Below are positions 1 through 10,465 of a stretch of DNA of 64,000 nucleotides, in pieces. The notes below the pieces were generated by a model that saw only the letters and a program-made list of their open reading frames with translations, had not been told where the DNA came from and ran no database searches. The DNA comes from Gentiana macrophylla (taxonomy: Eukaryota; Streptophyta; Magnoliopsida; Gentianales; Gentianaceae). The position numbers and the translations under genes were made by a program. The stretch lies in assembly GCA_026214975.1 (NCBI GenBank), contig CM047817.1:59020246-59084245 (forward strand), written 5' to 3'. Position 1 is the stretch's first letter, and every line of letters starts with the position of its first letter.

Positions 1-1030
1 GGTTTGCCTAAAAGAACTTTGAAAAGATCGAAACAAGTTGCAAAGAAGAGAACAAGGTACGGAAAATGGAAGGAATTGAGGATCTTGGAGAGATAAAGAG
101 AAAAAAAAGAAGCAGATGTTGAACAATAAGTTGCAGAGCCTACTAAGAAGGATACTGAGGTGATACAAGAACTTGATGAGACTGCCATAGCTCAGGGGGA
201 AGCCAAGATGGTTGAAGCCATTGTTGAGGAACATACAACTCAGGGGGAAGTAAGTGTTGAACAACAGGAAGTGAAGATACAAATGTACCTATTGAAGAAG
301 CTACTGAGGTGTTTGTATCTGCTGAAGAAACTCTGTCTCACTTGGTGGAAACCTTTAGGAGTCAACAAGTTGAAGTTCAACCTATTGCAATGAAGGTTAC
401 TATGCCTTATGTCAGGAGGTGTAGGAAGCAAAAGGAAGATCCTGACTTTAAGAAAGTTGAACAATATCTTCAGTGGAAGTTTGGATTCTACAAAAAGAAA
501 AAGCCTGTAGCAGATCCTATGACAGGTTTTGAGGAATAGATTTTTGGAGCTTTTGGAGTGGATAACTTGTTAGGACTCATCGACACATCTGAGTTGCAAA
601 TGAGGATTTAGGAACTTATTGAATATGGAACAAAGAAAGGCAGTGTCATGTTCAGAGATCCAAAGCTCAGACCTTTTGGTGATAGTGATGATTCATCATC
701 CTCTGATTCAGATGATGATCATCCTATACACCTTGGAGAATCAAGTGGTATTATGAAGGAAAAGGCCATTGAACTTGTTGATCAAGGATCTGCTGAAACA
801 AATAAAGAGCATTCCACTGATAAAGAGAAGTCTGATGAAGGTCAACAGACTGCTGAACAAGAAGATGAATTGTTGACATCATTTGCAGATAATTTAAAAA
901 CACAAATAGATGCTTCAACTATTCTTAGTGGTGCTGCTTTGGAGGATTCTGCTGAACTTTCTAGGAATGAATAGATTGATGCCATATCTGAAGAATCTGC
1001 TCAATTCCAAGACATAATCTACACGGAGGG
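1..1030 (+). pseudogene. Envelope-like ORF of SIRE-like element X, first part
   Basis: Opens with a lysine/arginine-rich stretch (about residues 4-20 of the first frame), then acidic glutamate-rich sequence. The best frame runs from about 309 to 1030 and contains a serine/aspartate cluster near 680-720. In-frame TAG stops lie at 537-539, 609-611 and 972-974, and there is at least one frameshift before 309. The same frame resumes at 10466 once element A and one copy of its target duplication are disregarded. The downstream half has coiled-coil and hydrophobic segments and is followed by a polypurine tract and LTR, the arrangement of the third (envelope-like) ORF of SIRE-type plant Copia elements. 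A LARD-type non-autonomous element is the alternative. I recognise no enzyme domain. The start of the ORF lies left of the window. Confidence 0.55.
1026..1030. repeat. Target-site duplication of element A, left copy (GAGGG)
   Basis: The five bases directly before the TG of element A are identical to those at 10461-10465 directly after its terminal CA. This is the signature of LTR-retrotransposon integration. Confidence 0.95.
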
Positions 1031-2839
1031 TGTTAGGAAATCACTAGTTTAACGCAGCGGAATTTAAAATTTGATTTCCTTTTCTAGATCGTTCTTCGTT
1101 TAATGCAATAAACACGTTAAGTAGTTTGACGGTTATACCTCAGATGATCTATAAGATCGTCGCTTTGACCGCCAACGGAGAGTAGTTCAATGCGCAAGCC
1201 GTCCACGCGCCCGGCCTCTATCGCTAATCCACACGAACCCCTTGCCGGAATCCTCCTTGATTGCTATCGGAAAACTCCGCCGCTAGACGGACCTTTTCTT
1301 CCTCACAAACTCACTATGGATTGTTCTCTATTTTACACAAGAACTATGAGCTCTTGCAATTGTGATGTACAAAAGAGCTTGACACCCACCTCTTATTTAT
1401 AGTGATAAGTGGCGCCCAACGGTGTGTGGAGAAGAAAACTTTTTCCAATAAAATAAAGAAAATCTTCAGATCGATTTATCTCTTTAATTATAATTTATTT
1501 TGCCAATATCTTATATTGATTATAATTATCTTATTACCATAAATCTATTTTTCCAAAATCAATTAATATCATATATTAATATTATGGCAATCTTATTAAT
1601 TAAAGTGCACAATCCAAGTGTATCTTACACACTTAAAAGTGGCGCCCCATATGCCGATTAATTGGCTTCCGGAATATTCTTTAATTAACATAATTTGTAT
1701 ATAATTAATATCTTGTATTTTATTTTTTCATAATAAATAAATACCACCATATTAATTTACCACTATAACCTTTATAGTCTAGAGATAAACTTTCCTTATT
1801 TGGTTATCAACTATAACCGCATTTTAATCCGACTCGAAGTTCATATGTGTGTGACCCGATAGGCTTCCGAATATGTTGGCCGTAGACACAAAGTGCAATT
1901 TACTAAAATGCCCTTCATACCTAACGATCACGGGATAGCATCTAGCAACACACCGTGACCCCCAATTATCGGAAGAGTCAAAAGCAATGACTACTACCTT
2001 TCATGTGAAGCAGTTACCGTGTAACTTACAATCCTATCGTTGTAGTAATATCCATACGATCGTATCTCGAGTGTCAATACATTGACGATCGTATCTTATA
2101 ATCTGGATATCATGTTCTTTCGGAATAACACATTTACTCCCACTTTGCAAAGATTCTCGAGAGCTAGACATTCCTTATGAGAAGGCCATTTCGGATATTC
2201 GATCCCAATCATAGGATACACGATTCCCGGACGACCAATCATGTATACTCCGCATGCTTCAACATCATACCCAATCACTACCGTATGATCGCCCCGTGGT
2301 TAGGAGAAATCTCAATAGTGTCAAAGCATGACAATCCACACCGTGATGCCATGAAGACTCCGGTCAAAAGGATAATTACACAACCGCCACATAGTGTGAC
2401 ATTTAATGTAAGTGGGTCAGTATAACGTACGCATTCTCCAATACACGTCCACGTACAGTCCAAGTGTCTCTACACTTCGATAGACGAGATCAATCCCTAT
2501 CTTCTAAAATATAGAAGACATCAAATACGTGCTAGTCTGATTATACTATCAATGTCCCATTTGATAATATATAAGACTAGAGACATTTAAGCACCAACCT
2601 TGTTATAGTGATTAGAGATCTCATCAACCATAATCACTATCATGGTTTCTCTATCACAGATTGATACTAGGGACGTTACTATATATATACAACAAATAAT
2701 ATGAAGACAAACAATATATAATAACATAAGTGCTTTTATTAATCATAATAAAGTTATTACATAAACTAAACAGACTGTAAATGGCCCGACCCGGTCGGAT
2801 CCAGTCCAACCCGATTGGGTTTAGGACACCTTTCCAACA
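1031..2839 (-). repeat. Element A LTR (3' LTR in element orientation)
   Basis: Begins TGTTAGGAAATC and ends TTTCCAACA (TG...CA). It matches 8644-10460 along its length, with scattered substitutions and small indels that by eye amount to a few percent. The polypurine tract sits at its inner edge, marking it as the 3' LTR of a minus-strand element. A TATA-like box on the minus strand lies at 1391-1401. Confidence 0.93.
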
Positions 2840-2858
2840 ATCTCCCACTTGGCCTAAA
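2840..2858 (-). other. Polypurine tract of element A
   Basis: On the minus strand the sequence just before the 3' LTR reads AAGTGGGAGAT, the usual plus-strand primer of Angela/Tork-type Copia elements. The same tract occupies this place in elements B, E and G. Confidence 0.85.
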
Positions 2859-3478
2859 GCCAATCACCCATATGCCTAAGCCCGTGCAAGTGAACATGTT
2901 TTTCATGCTTAGCTTGAGACAATGCCTTGGTTAACGGATCAGCTATGTTATCATCCGTGTGGACTTTCTCTATATTTACATCTCCTCTATCTACTATCTC
3001 TCTTATCAAGTGAAAGCGCCGTAGCACATGTTTGGACTTCTGATGAGACCTTGGTTCCTTTGACTGAGATATTGCTCCATTATTATCACAAAGATGAGGC
3101 TTTGGACCTTCAATGGAGGGAACCACACCAAGTTCGATGAATGAACTTCTTCATCCAAAGCGCCTCTTCGCCGCCTCCGAGGTCGCTATGTATTCGGCTT
3201 CCGTTGTAGAGTCCGCAGAGTCTCCCGCTTGGAACTCTTCCACTCTCGCCGCCCGCCGTTAAACGTGAAAACAAATCCAGATTGTGACTTAAAGTCATCC
3301 TTGTCGCTTTGAAGCGGCATCTATGTAACCTCGTAATACTAAATCATCGCTTCCCGAAAACCAGGAACATATCCCTAGTACGTCTCAAGTACTTGAGGAT
3401 ATTCTTGACAGCAATCCAGTGACCATCAACTGGATTGGACTGGTACCTACTAGTCATACTAAGAAGGTACGAGACATC
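2854..3478 (-). pseudogene. Element A RNase H domain remnant
   Basis: C-terminal part of the Copia polyprotein. The 2854-3126 frame carries the end of the RNase H domain: CDNNGA, a following SHQKSKH block and the terminal ADPLTKALS stretch typical of Copia. The 3110-3298 frame holds an upstream piece (ALWMKKFIH) in a different frame, so at least one frameshift separates them. RNase H normally removes the RNA strand during reverse transcription in the virus-like particle. No continuous frame remains, so it is a pseudogene. Confidence 0.85.
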
Positions 3479-4530
3479 TCATCTTGTGCACAACATGGCA
3501 TACATGATAGACCCGATTGCCGAAGCATAAGGGACTTTACTCATTTGTGCCCTTTCCTCCCCTGTCTTAGGACGCATTCCCTTCGACAGGTAGTCCCCAT
3601 GTGACATGGGCATCAATCCTTTCATGGACTGCTCCATGCTGAATCTCTTCAGCATCTTGTCGATATAAGTGGATTGCGACAGACCAAGCAACCTTTTAGA
3701 TCTATCTCTATAGATCTTTATTCCTAGAATATAGGCTGCATCACCCAAGTCCTTCATTGAGAAGTTCTTGGATAACCAAGCTTTGACTGATTGTAACATA
3801 GGCACATCATTCCCTATGAGCAATAAGTCATCTACATAAAGCACTAAGAACACAATGGCACTCCCACTAACCTTCTTGTAAACACAGGGCTCATCTTCGT
3901 TCATGATGAAATCAAACAGTTTGATTATCTCATCAAAGCGAAGATTCCAACTCCGAGAAGCTTGCTTTAATCCTAAAATGGATCTTTGGCTATGAATCCC
4001 TCAGGCTGTGTCATATACACTTCCTCAGACAGGTTACCGTTAAGGAAAGCTGTTTTCACATCCATCTGCCAGATTTCGTAATCATGGTATGCTGCAATAG
4101 CGAGCAAAATTCTAATGGATTTTAACATGGCAACAGGCGAAAAGGTTTCATCATAGTCAACTCATTGTCTTTGCTTATATCATTTTGCCACTAACCTAGC
4201 CTTGTAGGTAGTCACGTTACCGTCCATGTCGGTCTTTCTCTTAAAGACCCATTTACACCCTATAAGAACTATTCCCTCAGGTGGATCAACCAAGTTCCAA
4301 ACTTGGTTGTCTTTCATGGATTCCATTTCAGAATTCATGGCTTCTAGCCATTTCTCTTTGTCATGCCTTAATAGCACTTCCTCATAAGTTCTAGGGTCCT
4401 CATCTTCCATGAGATACACGCCAGTGTACCTTTCAGGTTCACGGTGTTCCCTGGATCTTTGAGGTGCTAGTGTGTCCACGGTAGAGGGTGGCCCCACATC
4501 TGTATGTGGTGTCTCCTCTACTTCCATCAA
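3479..4530 (-). pseudogene. Element A reverse transcriptase
   Basis: Two open stretches in different frames. 4530-4180 is the linker and RT start (WNLVDPPEG, GCKWVFKRK, ending YKARLVAK). 3904-3479 is the palm/thumb, with an intact catalytic YVDD at 3827-3838 and, downstream, the ILGIKIYRDR and SIMYAMLCTR blocks. The stretch between them (3905-4179) is recognisably RT but frameshifted. The enzyme copies genomic RNA into cDNA from a tRNA primer. It is the only Copia RT among A, C, D and E that keeps all four residues of the active-site box. Confidence 0.9.
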
Positions 4531-5513
4531 CGGACTGTTATCCGTAAGTGGTTCTCGAATTTCTTCAAGATCAATTTTACTCCCACTGACCCTATCCAGA
4601 ATAAACTCTTCTCTAGAAAGTGGCCAGTCCTGGCAACAAACACCTTTTGTTCCTTAGGATGGTAAAATTGGTATCCTCTAGTTTCTCTAGGATATCCCAC
4701 AAACAGACATTTGTCGGATCTGGCCTCCAATTTGTCGGGCATCATCCGCTTCACATAAGTTGGACAAACCCAAGGTTTAAGTGCCAGATTTTGTTTCTTC
4801 TTGGCCCATACATCATATGGTGTAGAATCAACCGTCTTTGATGGAACTCAGTTCAGTGTATAGGATGCGGTTTCTAGAGCATACCCCCAAAACGATTTTG
4901 GAAGAACTGCATAGCTCATCATGGATCGTACCATGTCTAACAAGGTGTGGTTCCTCCTTTCAGACACGCCATTCATTTGTGGCATCCCGGGAGGGGTCCA
5001 TTCAGGTAGAATCTCATTCTCCTTCAGATAGTCTTGAAACTCTCCATCCAGGTATTCTCCACCTCGATCGGATCGAAGTGTTTTGATTTCTTTACCTAGT
5101 TGTTTCTTTACTTCACTTCTGAATTCCTTGAACCTTTTGAAGGCTTCAGACTTATACTTCATTATGTATATATAACCATAGCGAGAATGGTCACCAGTGA
5201 AAGTGATAAAATAAGAGTATCCTCCTTTGGCTTGAATTGACATTGGGCCACATACATCAGTATGTATGAGCTCAAGCAATTCATTGGATCTTATCCCTTT
5301 GCCACTAAATGGTGACTTTGTCATCTTGCCAAGTAAACAAGCTTCGCATGTATCTAACGATTCATAATCGAATTGATCCAACATTCCATCTTTATGGAGT
5401 TTGGCAATGCGATTCTTATTTATATGGCCAAGTCTACAATGCCATAAGTAGGATTCATTCAAGTAATTTGTTTTGGCTTTCTTGTTATTTATATTAAGTA
5501 CGTCAACATTCAT
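4527..5513 (-). pseudogene. Element A integrase
   Basis: The N-terminal zinc-binding (GAG_pre-integrase) region shows the His-His...Cys-Cys pattern (CRLGHINKNR, CEACLLGKM). The catalytic core follows with D in HTDVCGP, D in SDRGGEY and E in GVSERRN, so the DDE triad is complete. The frame closes at about 4848 with TGA, where Copia relatives normally carry Arg (CGA-type change), and reopens in the same frame from 4754 to 4527. It would insert the cDNA into chromosomes, but the stop makes it a pseudogene. It shares one frame with gag and protease upstream, as expected of a single polyprotein. Confidence 0.9.
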
Positions 5514-5621
5514 ATCTAATATGTAGAGACCATTGCTAAGTATGCCAGTACCATAAAAGATTCCATCACATGAAAAAGAACAACATTTATTCTTAAACGT
5601 AAATGAAAAACCATCAACATC

Positions 5622-6671
5622 TTATGCGGAAATGGAAATAATACTCTTCGTAAGAGCAGGAACAAAATAACAGTTACTAAGTTCAAGTACTAGCGCAGCA
5701 ACACTTGCTCCATTTCCAACGCGTAGGTCCACCTCTCCTTTCTTCAGATCTCTAGCTCTTCTTAGTGGCTGCATATTTGTACAAATATGAGAACCACAAC
5801 CAGTATCTAATACCCAGTGGTTAGACTTAGAAGAAGTAATGTTGATCTCAATCATCAACGTACCTGAAGTCGAAGCATCAGAATGCTTCTTCTTGGTACT
5901 CAAGAAGCCTTTGCAGTTTCTCCTCCAATGGCCGGTCTCACCGCAATGGAAGCAAGCGTCCTTGGATTTGTCTTTCGCTATCTTAGGTGTTGGCTTAGGT
6001 GCAGCCTTCGCCTTCTTGGACTTTTTCTGGGCTTTTGCCTTGCCCTTGCTAGAAGTGACTAGCAAAACTTGCTTTCCCTTCCCTACAGTGCCCTCAGCAG
6101 TCTTTAACATGTTCAATAACTCCGCAAGAGAGCAATCTATCTTGTTCATGTGATAGTTCATCACGAACTGCGAGAATGGATCAGGTAGAGATTACAGAAT
6201 CAAGTCAATAGTTAACTCTCGTTCCAACTTGTGGCCCAACTTCCCAAGCCTCTCTATGTACCTGATCATTTTAAGCACGTGTGACCCCACAGCAGTCCCA
6301 GATGCCATCTTACAACTAAACAGGGCCTTCGAGACCTCGTACCTCTCAGTGCGAGAAAGAGAAGCATAAAGTTCTTTCAGGTGGACCATGACAGAGTAGG
6401 CATCCATAGATGCATGCTGTTTCTACAGTTCAGGTGTCATTGAAGCAAGCATGATACATGTAGCATCAGTAATATCAGAATAGTGCTTGTTATACTTCTC
6501 GACAGCATCTGCAGCCGAACCCTCAGCGGGCTTTTCCGGTAGGGCCTCGTCCAAGACATAGCCAATTTTCTCGTGCCTCAAAACGATTTTGAGGTTCCTT
6601 TCCCAATCGAGAAAATTAGTTTTGTCAAGCTTGTTTTCGATGATAAAACGAAGGTTCAATTTGTTTGACAT
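5622..6671 (-). pseudogene. Element A gag, zinc knuckle and protease
   Basis: An ATG at 6671 opens a gag reading frame (capsid, UBN2-type fold) that stays in one frame to 5622, broken by stops at 6423-6425 (TAG) and 6192-6194 (TAA). A lysine-rich tract precedes a CX2CX4HX4C knuckle (CFHCGETGHWRRNC, near 5954-5910) that binds RNA. The protease active site DTGC lies near 5815. The frame then stops just after 5622 and resumes as integrase. The first stop looks like CAG to TAG and the second like a Gln codon to TAA. With those stops no full Gag could be made. Confidence 0.88.
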
Positions 6672-7931
6672 TTTCTACAACAATAAATAAAGATAGAATA
6701 AGTAAAAGCTCATGTATAAAAACCCTAAATTTGCACTTAAAATTTTATAAGGTTTTACTCCCACTAGCCAACTATTCCCAATTGGCTTTCAAGAATTTAA
6801 GTAATTCTTTAGTGGATGGAATCCTATTTAGTTGACTCGATCCCCGACGTGGGCCGATCGACCGGGTTAATTTCGAAGGTGGGTACTAATTACCGATCGA
6901 ATCTTATTCGATTTCCATTGGTTGACTAGTCAAATCTTTGACAATTCACATCTCTATGCGATAGCCACCCCTTGTTTCTAAAATCAGACGGTCCTGACGT
7001 GGGCCAATCACCGCAAGATTCTTAGTCGAGTCGTAACCCAAATATTCATGAGATCCCATAACGATCATATCTCGATAATGACGATATACCCGTGGTAGGT
7101 CAACTCCCGACGTGGGCCGATCAGTTGGATCCGAACAAAGGCTCTTCACTGTCATTATAATATTGGGAGACAATTTTGGCTCGAGTTTTTGGCGTGGGAA
7201 TAATTTTAAAATTAATTCACTTAATTAATTTGGTTTAGTTATGGTCTCATCTACTATGTGCATATTACTACGATATCATATAAAATAAAACATACACAAC
7301 ATTCCGCGCATAAAATAACCGGTATGATCATGGAATTTTTCCTAAAGTGCGGTTTGAATACAAACCGAGCGAAACCGCGGGTCACAAACTAAGGGTATAC
7401 GCAACCGCCAATAGGATCTTTATTGCTGTACGCCAATGGGTTCTTTAACTCTCCTTGGTCTTCAACTTCTTGCTCCATTCTTGTTACATATTAATTTATC
7501 TAATAGTTACACCCGCCGCACACGGGGGGGAGCTAACGGGAATATGATAAATGCAAAAAGTAAACTAGGTCACGTTCTTCATAACGGCCTAGGACAATTT
7601 TCAAAAACCAACATAAAGAAAACATTCCCATCTATCCTATTGGTCGAGTCCATGATCAATCGGGGTCCATATAATCACATTATATATACACCTCTAATCC
7701 ATACAATTTTATCTTATGAAAAAGATTAAATTCTAATTTTAACTACTCATGCGTCTTTATTTTATCACATCAAATAATTAAATAACTTTTAAATAATTAT
7801 ATGACTTAATCGAAAATTAAAATTAACATTTAATTTTAAATCGATTTTAATTTTAATTAAATTTGAACTATTCAAAATAAAATTAAAATTACTAAGTCTC
7901 CTATTTATTTCCTTTCCAAAACTAAATTTAG

Positions 7932-8320
7932 CTTAGGCCTGGCCACTTTCCAAAATCAAAATTTTGGAAGTGGCCTAGGCCTAGGCCTATTCCAAATCAA
8001 ATATTTGAAATGCGCCTAGGCCTATTCCAAATCAAATATTTGGAAAGGCCAAATAATTTTGGTTAAGGCCTGGCCACTTTCCAAAATCAAAATTTTGGAA
8101 GTGGCCTAGGCCTTGGCCTTTTACAAATCAAATATTTGAAAAGGGCCTAGGCCTATTCCAAATCAAATATTTGGAAAGGCCAAATAGTTTTGGTTTAGGC
8201 CTGGCCACTTTCCAAAATCAAAATTTTGGAAGTGGCCTAGGCCTAGGCCTATTCCAAATCAAATATTTGGAAAGAGCCTAGGCCTATTCCAAATCAAAAT
8301 TTGGAAAGGCCAATGTGCCG
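7932..8320. repeat. 131-bp tandem repeat, about three units, hairpin-rich
   Basis: Units begin at about 7934, 8065 and 8196, giving a period of 131. Each contains short inverted repeats (stem CCAAAAT/ATTTTGG with loop CAAA; stem CCAAAT/ATTTGG with loop CAAAT) separated by AGGCCT-type palindromes. Two related units occur in element B at about 62870-63110. Confidence 0.9.
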
Positions 8321-8619
8321 TATGGTTTCCCAATGGTCCAAACTATTTGAACCATTGGTTGGCCATACGACACAACTAAACAAACGAGATATCTATGCAC
8401 AATAAATATCACAAAATGAAAAGGGTCGATCTCCCTATCGGAAGAAAACAGCCGACGGACGGCAGCCCTAATGCCACCGCCGCCACCGCTGAGGAAGAGG
8501 GGCGCCGCCAGTCGGCCGACCCCCCATGAACCCTAATTTTTTTTTGTTTTAACATTTCGTGATTTAAATCTTGCATCTATCGATTAAATACTACGCATTT
8601 AAATTATGCTTATTGCTTA

Positions 8620-8643
8620 AGCTCAAGTCATCTACGATACCTT
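8620..8643 (-). other. Primer-binding site of element A (initiator Met tRNA type, degenerate)
   Basis: Directly inside the 5' LTR the minus strand reads AAGGTATCGTAG, close to the plant Copia consensus TGGTATCAGAGC. Element B has AAAGGGTATCGAGAG at the same place (63491-63504), which supports the call. Confidence 0.65.
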
Positions 8644-10460
8644 TGTTAGAAATCACTAGTTTAACGCTGCGGAATTTAAAATTTGATTTCCTTTTCTAGA
8701 TCGTTCTTCGTTTAATGCAATAAACACGTTAAGTAGTTTGACGGTTATACCTCAGATGATCTATAAGATCGTCGCTTTGACCGCCAATGGAGAGTAGTTC
8801 AATGCGCAAGCCGTCCACGCGTCCGGCCTCTATCACTAATCCACAAGAACCCTTTGCCGGAATCCTCCTTGGATTGCTAACGGAAAAACTCCGGCTGCTA
8901 GACCGGACCTTTACTTCCCTCACAAACTCACTATGGATTGTTCTCTATTTTACAAAAGAACTATGAGCTCTTGCAATTGTGATGTACAAAAGAGCTTGAC
9001 ACCCACCTCTTATTTATAGTGATAAGTGGCGCCCGAACAGTGTGTAGGAGAAGAAGATCTTTTTCCAATAAAATAAAGAAAATCTTCTAGATTGATTTAT
9101 CTCTTTAATTATAATTTATTTTGCCAATATCTTATATTGATTATAATTATCTAATTACCATAAATCTATTTTTCCAAAATCAATTAATATCGTATATTAA
9201 TATTATGGCAATCTTATTAATTAAAGTGCACAATCCAAGTGTATCTTACACACTTAAAAGTGGCGCCCCATATGCCGATTAATTGGCTTCCAGAATATTC
9301 TTTAATTAACATAATTTGTATATAATTAATATCTTGTATTTTATTTATTCATAATAAATAAATACCACCATATTAATTTACCACTATAACCTTTATAGTC
9401 TAGAGATAAACTTTCCTTATTAGGTTATCAACTATAACCGCATTTTAATCCGACTCGATGTTCATATGTGTGTGACCCGATAGGCTTCCAAATATGTTGG
9501 CCGTAGACACAAAGTGCAATTTACTAAAATGCCCTTCATACCTAACGATCACGGGATAGCGTCTAGCAACACACCGTGACCCCCATTTATCGGAAGAGTC
9601 AAAAGCAATGACTACTACCTTTCATGTGAAGCAGTTACCGTGTAACTTACAATCCTATCGTTGTATTAATATCCATACGATCGTATCTCGAGTGTCAATA
9701 CATTGACGATCGTATCTTATAATCTGGATATCATGCTCTCTCGAAATAACACATATACTCCCACTTTGCAAAGATTCTCGAGAGCTAGACATTCCTTATA
9801 AGAAGGCCATTTCGGATATTCGATCCCAATCATAGGATACGCGATTCCCGGTCGACAAATCATGTATTCTCCGCATGCTTCAACAGCATACCCAATCACT
9901 ACCGCATGATCGCCCCGTGGTTAGGAGAAATCTTAATAGTGTCAAAGCATGACAATCCACACCGTGATGCCATGAAGACTCCGGTCAAAAGGATAATTAC
10001 ACAACCGCCAGATAGTGTGACACTTAATGTAAGTGGGTCAGTCTAACGTACGCATTCTCCAATACACGTCCACGTACAGTCCCAGTGTCTCTACACTTCG
10101 ATAGACGAGATCTATCCCTATCTTCTAATAGATAGAAGACATCCAATACGTGCTAGTCTGATTATACTATCAATGTCCCATTTGATAATATATAAGACTA
10201 GAGACATTTAAGCACCAACCTTGTTATAATGATTAGAGATCTCATCAACCATAATTACTATCATGGTTCCTCTATCACAGATTGATACTAGGGACGTTAC
10301 TATATATATACAAAAAATAATATGAAGACAAACAATATATAATAACATAAGTGCTTTTATTAATCATAATAAAGTTATTACATGAACTAAACAGACTGTA
10401 AATGACCTGACCCGGTCGGATCCGGTCCAACCCGATTGGGTTTAGGACACCTTTCCAACA
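8644..10460 (-). repeat. Element A LTR (5' LTR in element orientation)
   Basis: Partner of 1031-2839. Starts TGTTAGAAATC and ends CTTTCCAACA directly before the GAGGG duplication. As the 5' LTR it would drive transcription leftward into the leader and gag. Confidence 0.93.
9008..9018 (-). promoter_or_regulatory. TATA box in element A 5' LTR
   Basis: The minus strand reads TATAAATAAGA. The same box is present in the 3' LTR at 1391-1401 and in the B LTRs (CTATAAATAGGAGG), so it is conserved in the family. Transcription would start some 30 bases downstream, near 8980. Confidence 0.6.
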
Positions 10461-10465
10461 GAGGG
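10461..10465. repeat. Target-site duplication of element A, right copy (GAGGG)
   Basis: Identical to 1026-1030. The reading frame of the interrupted ORF is restored exactly when one copy is discounted. Confidence 0.95.

Larger units (their letters stand above)
6672..8643 (-). other. Long untranslated leader of element A
   Basis: About 2 kb between the 5' LTR and gag without a credible ORF. It contains three copies of a GACGTGGGCC motif (about 6845, 6996, 7109), a 131-bp hairpin-rich tandem repeat (7932-8320) and a GCC-rich patch (8461-8525). Element B keeps closely similar leader sequence at 61540-63480. Leaders normally carry dimerisation and packaging signals; a role here is inferred only. 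Confidence 0.75.
1031..10460 (-). mobile_element. Element A: full-length Angela-like Ty1/Copia retrotransposon
   Basis: A 9.4-kb element bounded by two about 1.8-kb LTRs (1031-2839 and 8644-10460) and a perfect GAGGG duplication. Read on the minus strand the order is LTR, primer site, long leader, gag, zinc knuckle, protease, integrase, RT, RNase H, polypurine tract, LTR, which is the Copia order. LTR length and the style of the RT sequence match the Angela/Tork group (family knowledge, not a search). It inserted into the envelope-like ORF of element X. Frame 6671-4527 is continuous apart from four in-frame stops, so decay is moderate; RT and RNase H are also frameshifted. It is not autonomous as it stands. 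Confidence 0.93.

Noticed and set aside
2096..2278. 60-codon ORF repeated at 9717-9899 and 57341-57523
   Set aside because: The same open stretch recurs because it lies in the same part of the A/B LTRs; LTRs are not expected to encode protein and there is no motif.
7932..8320. CRISPR-like array
   Set aside because: Repeats are 131-bp tandem units without unique spacers, in a plant retrotransposon leader.
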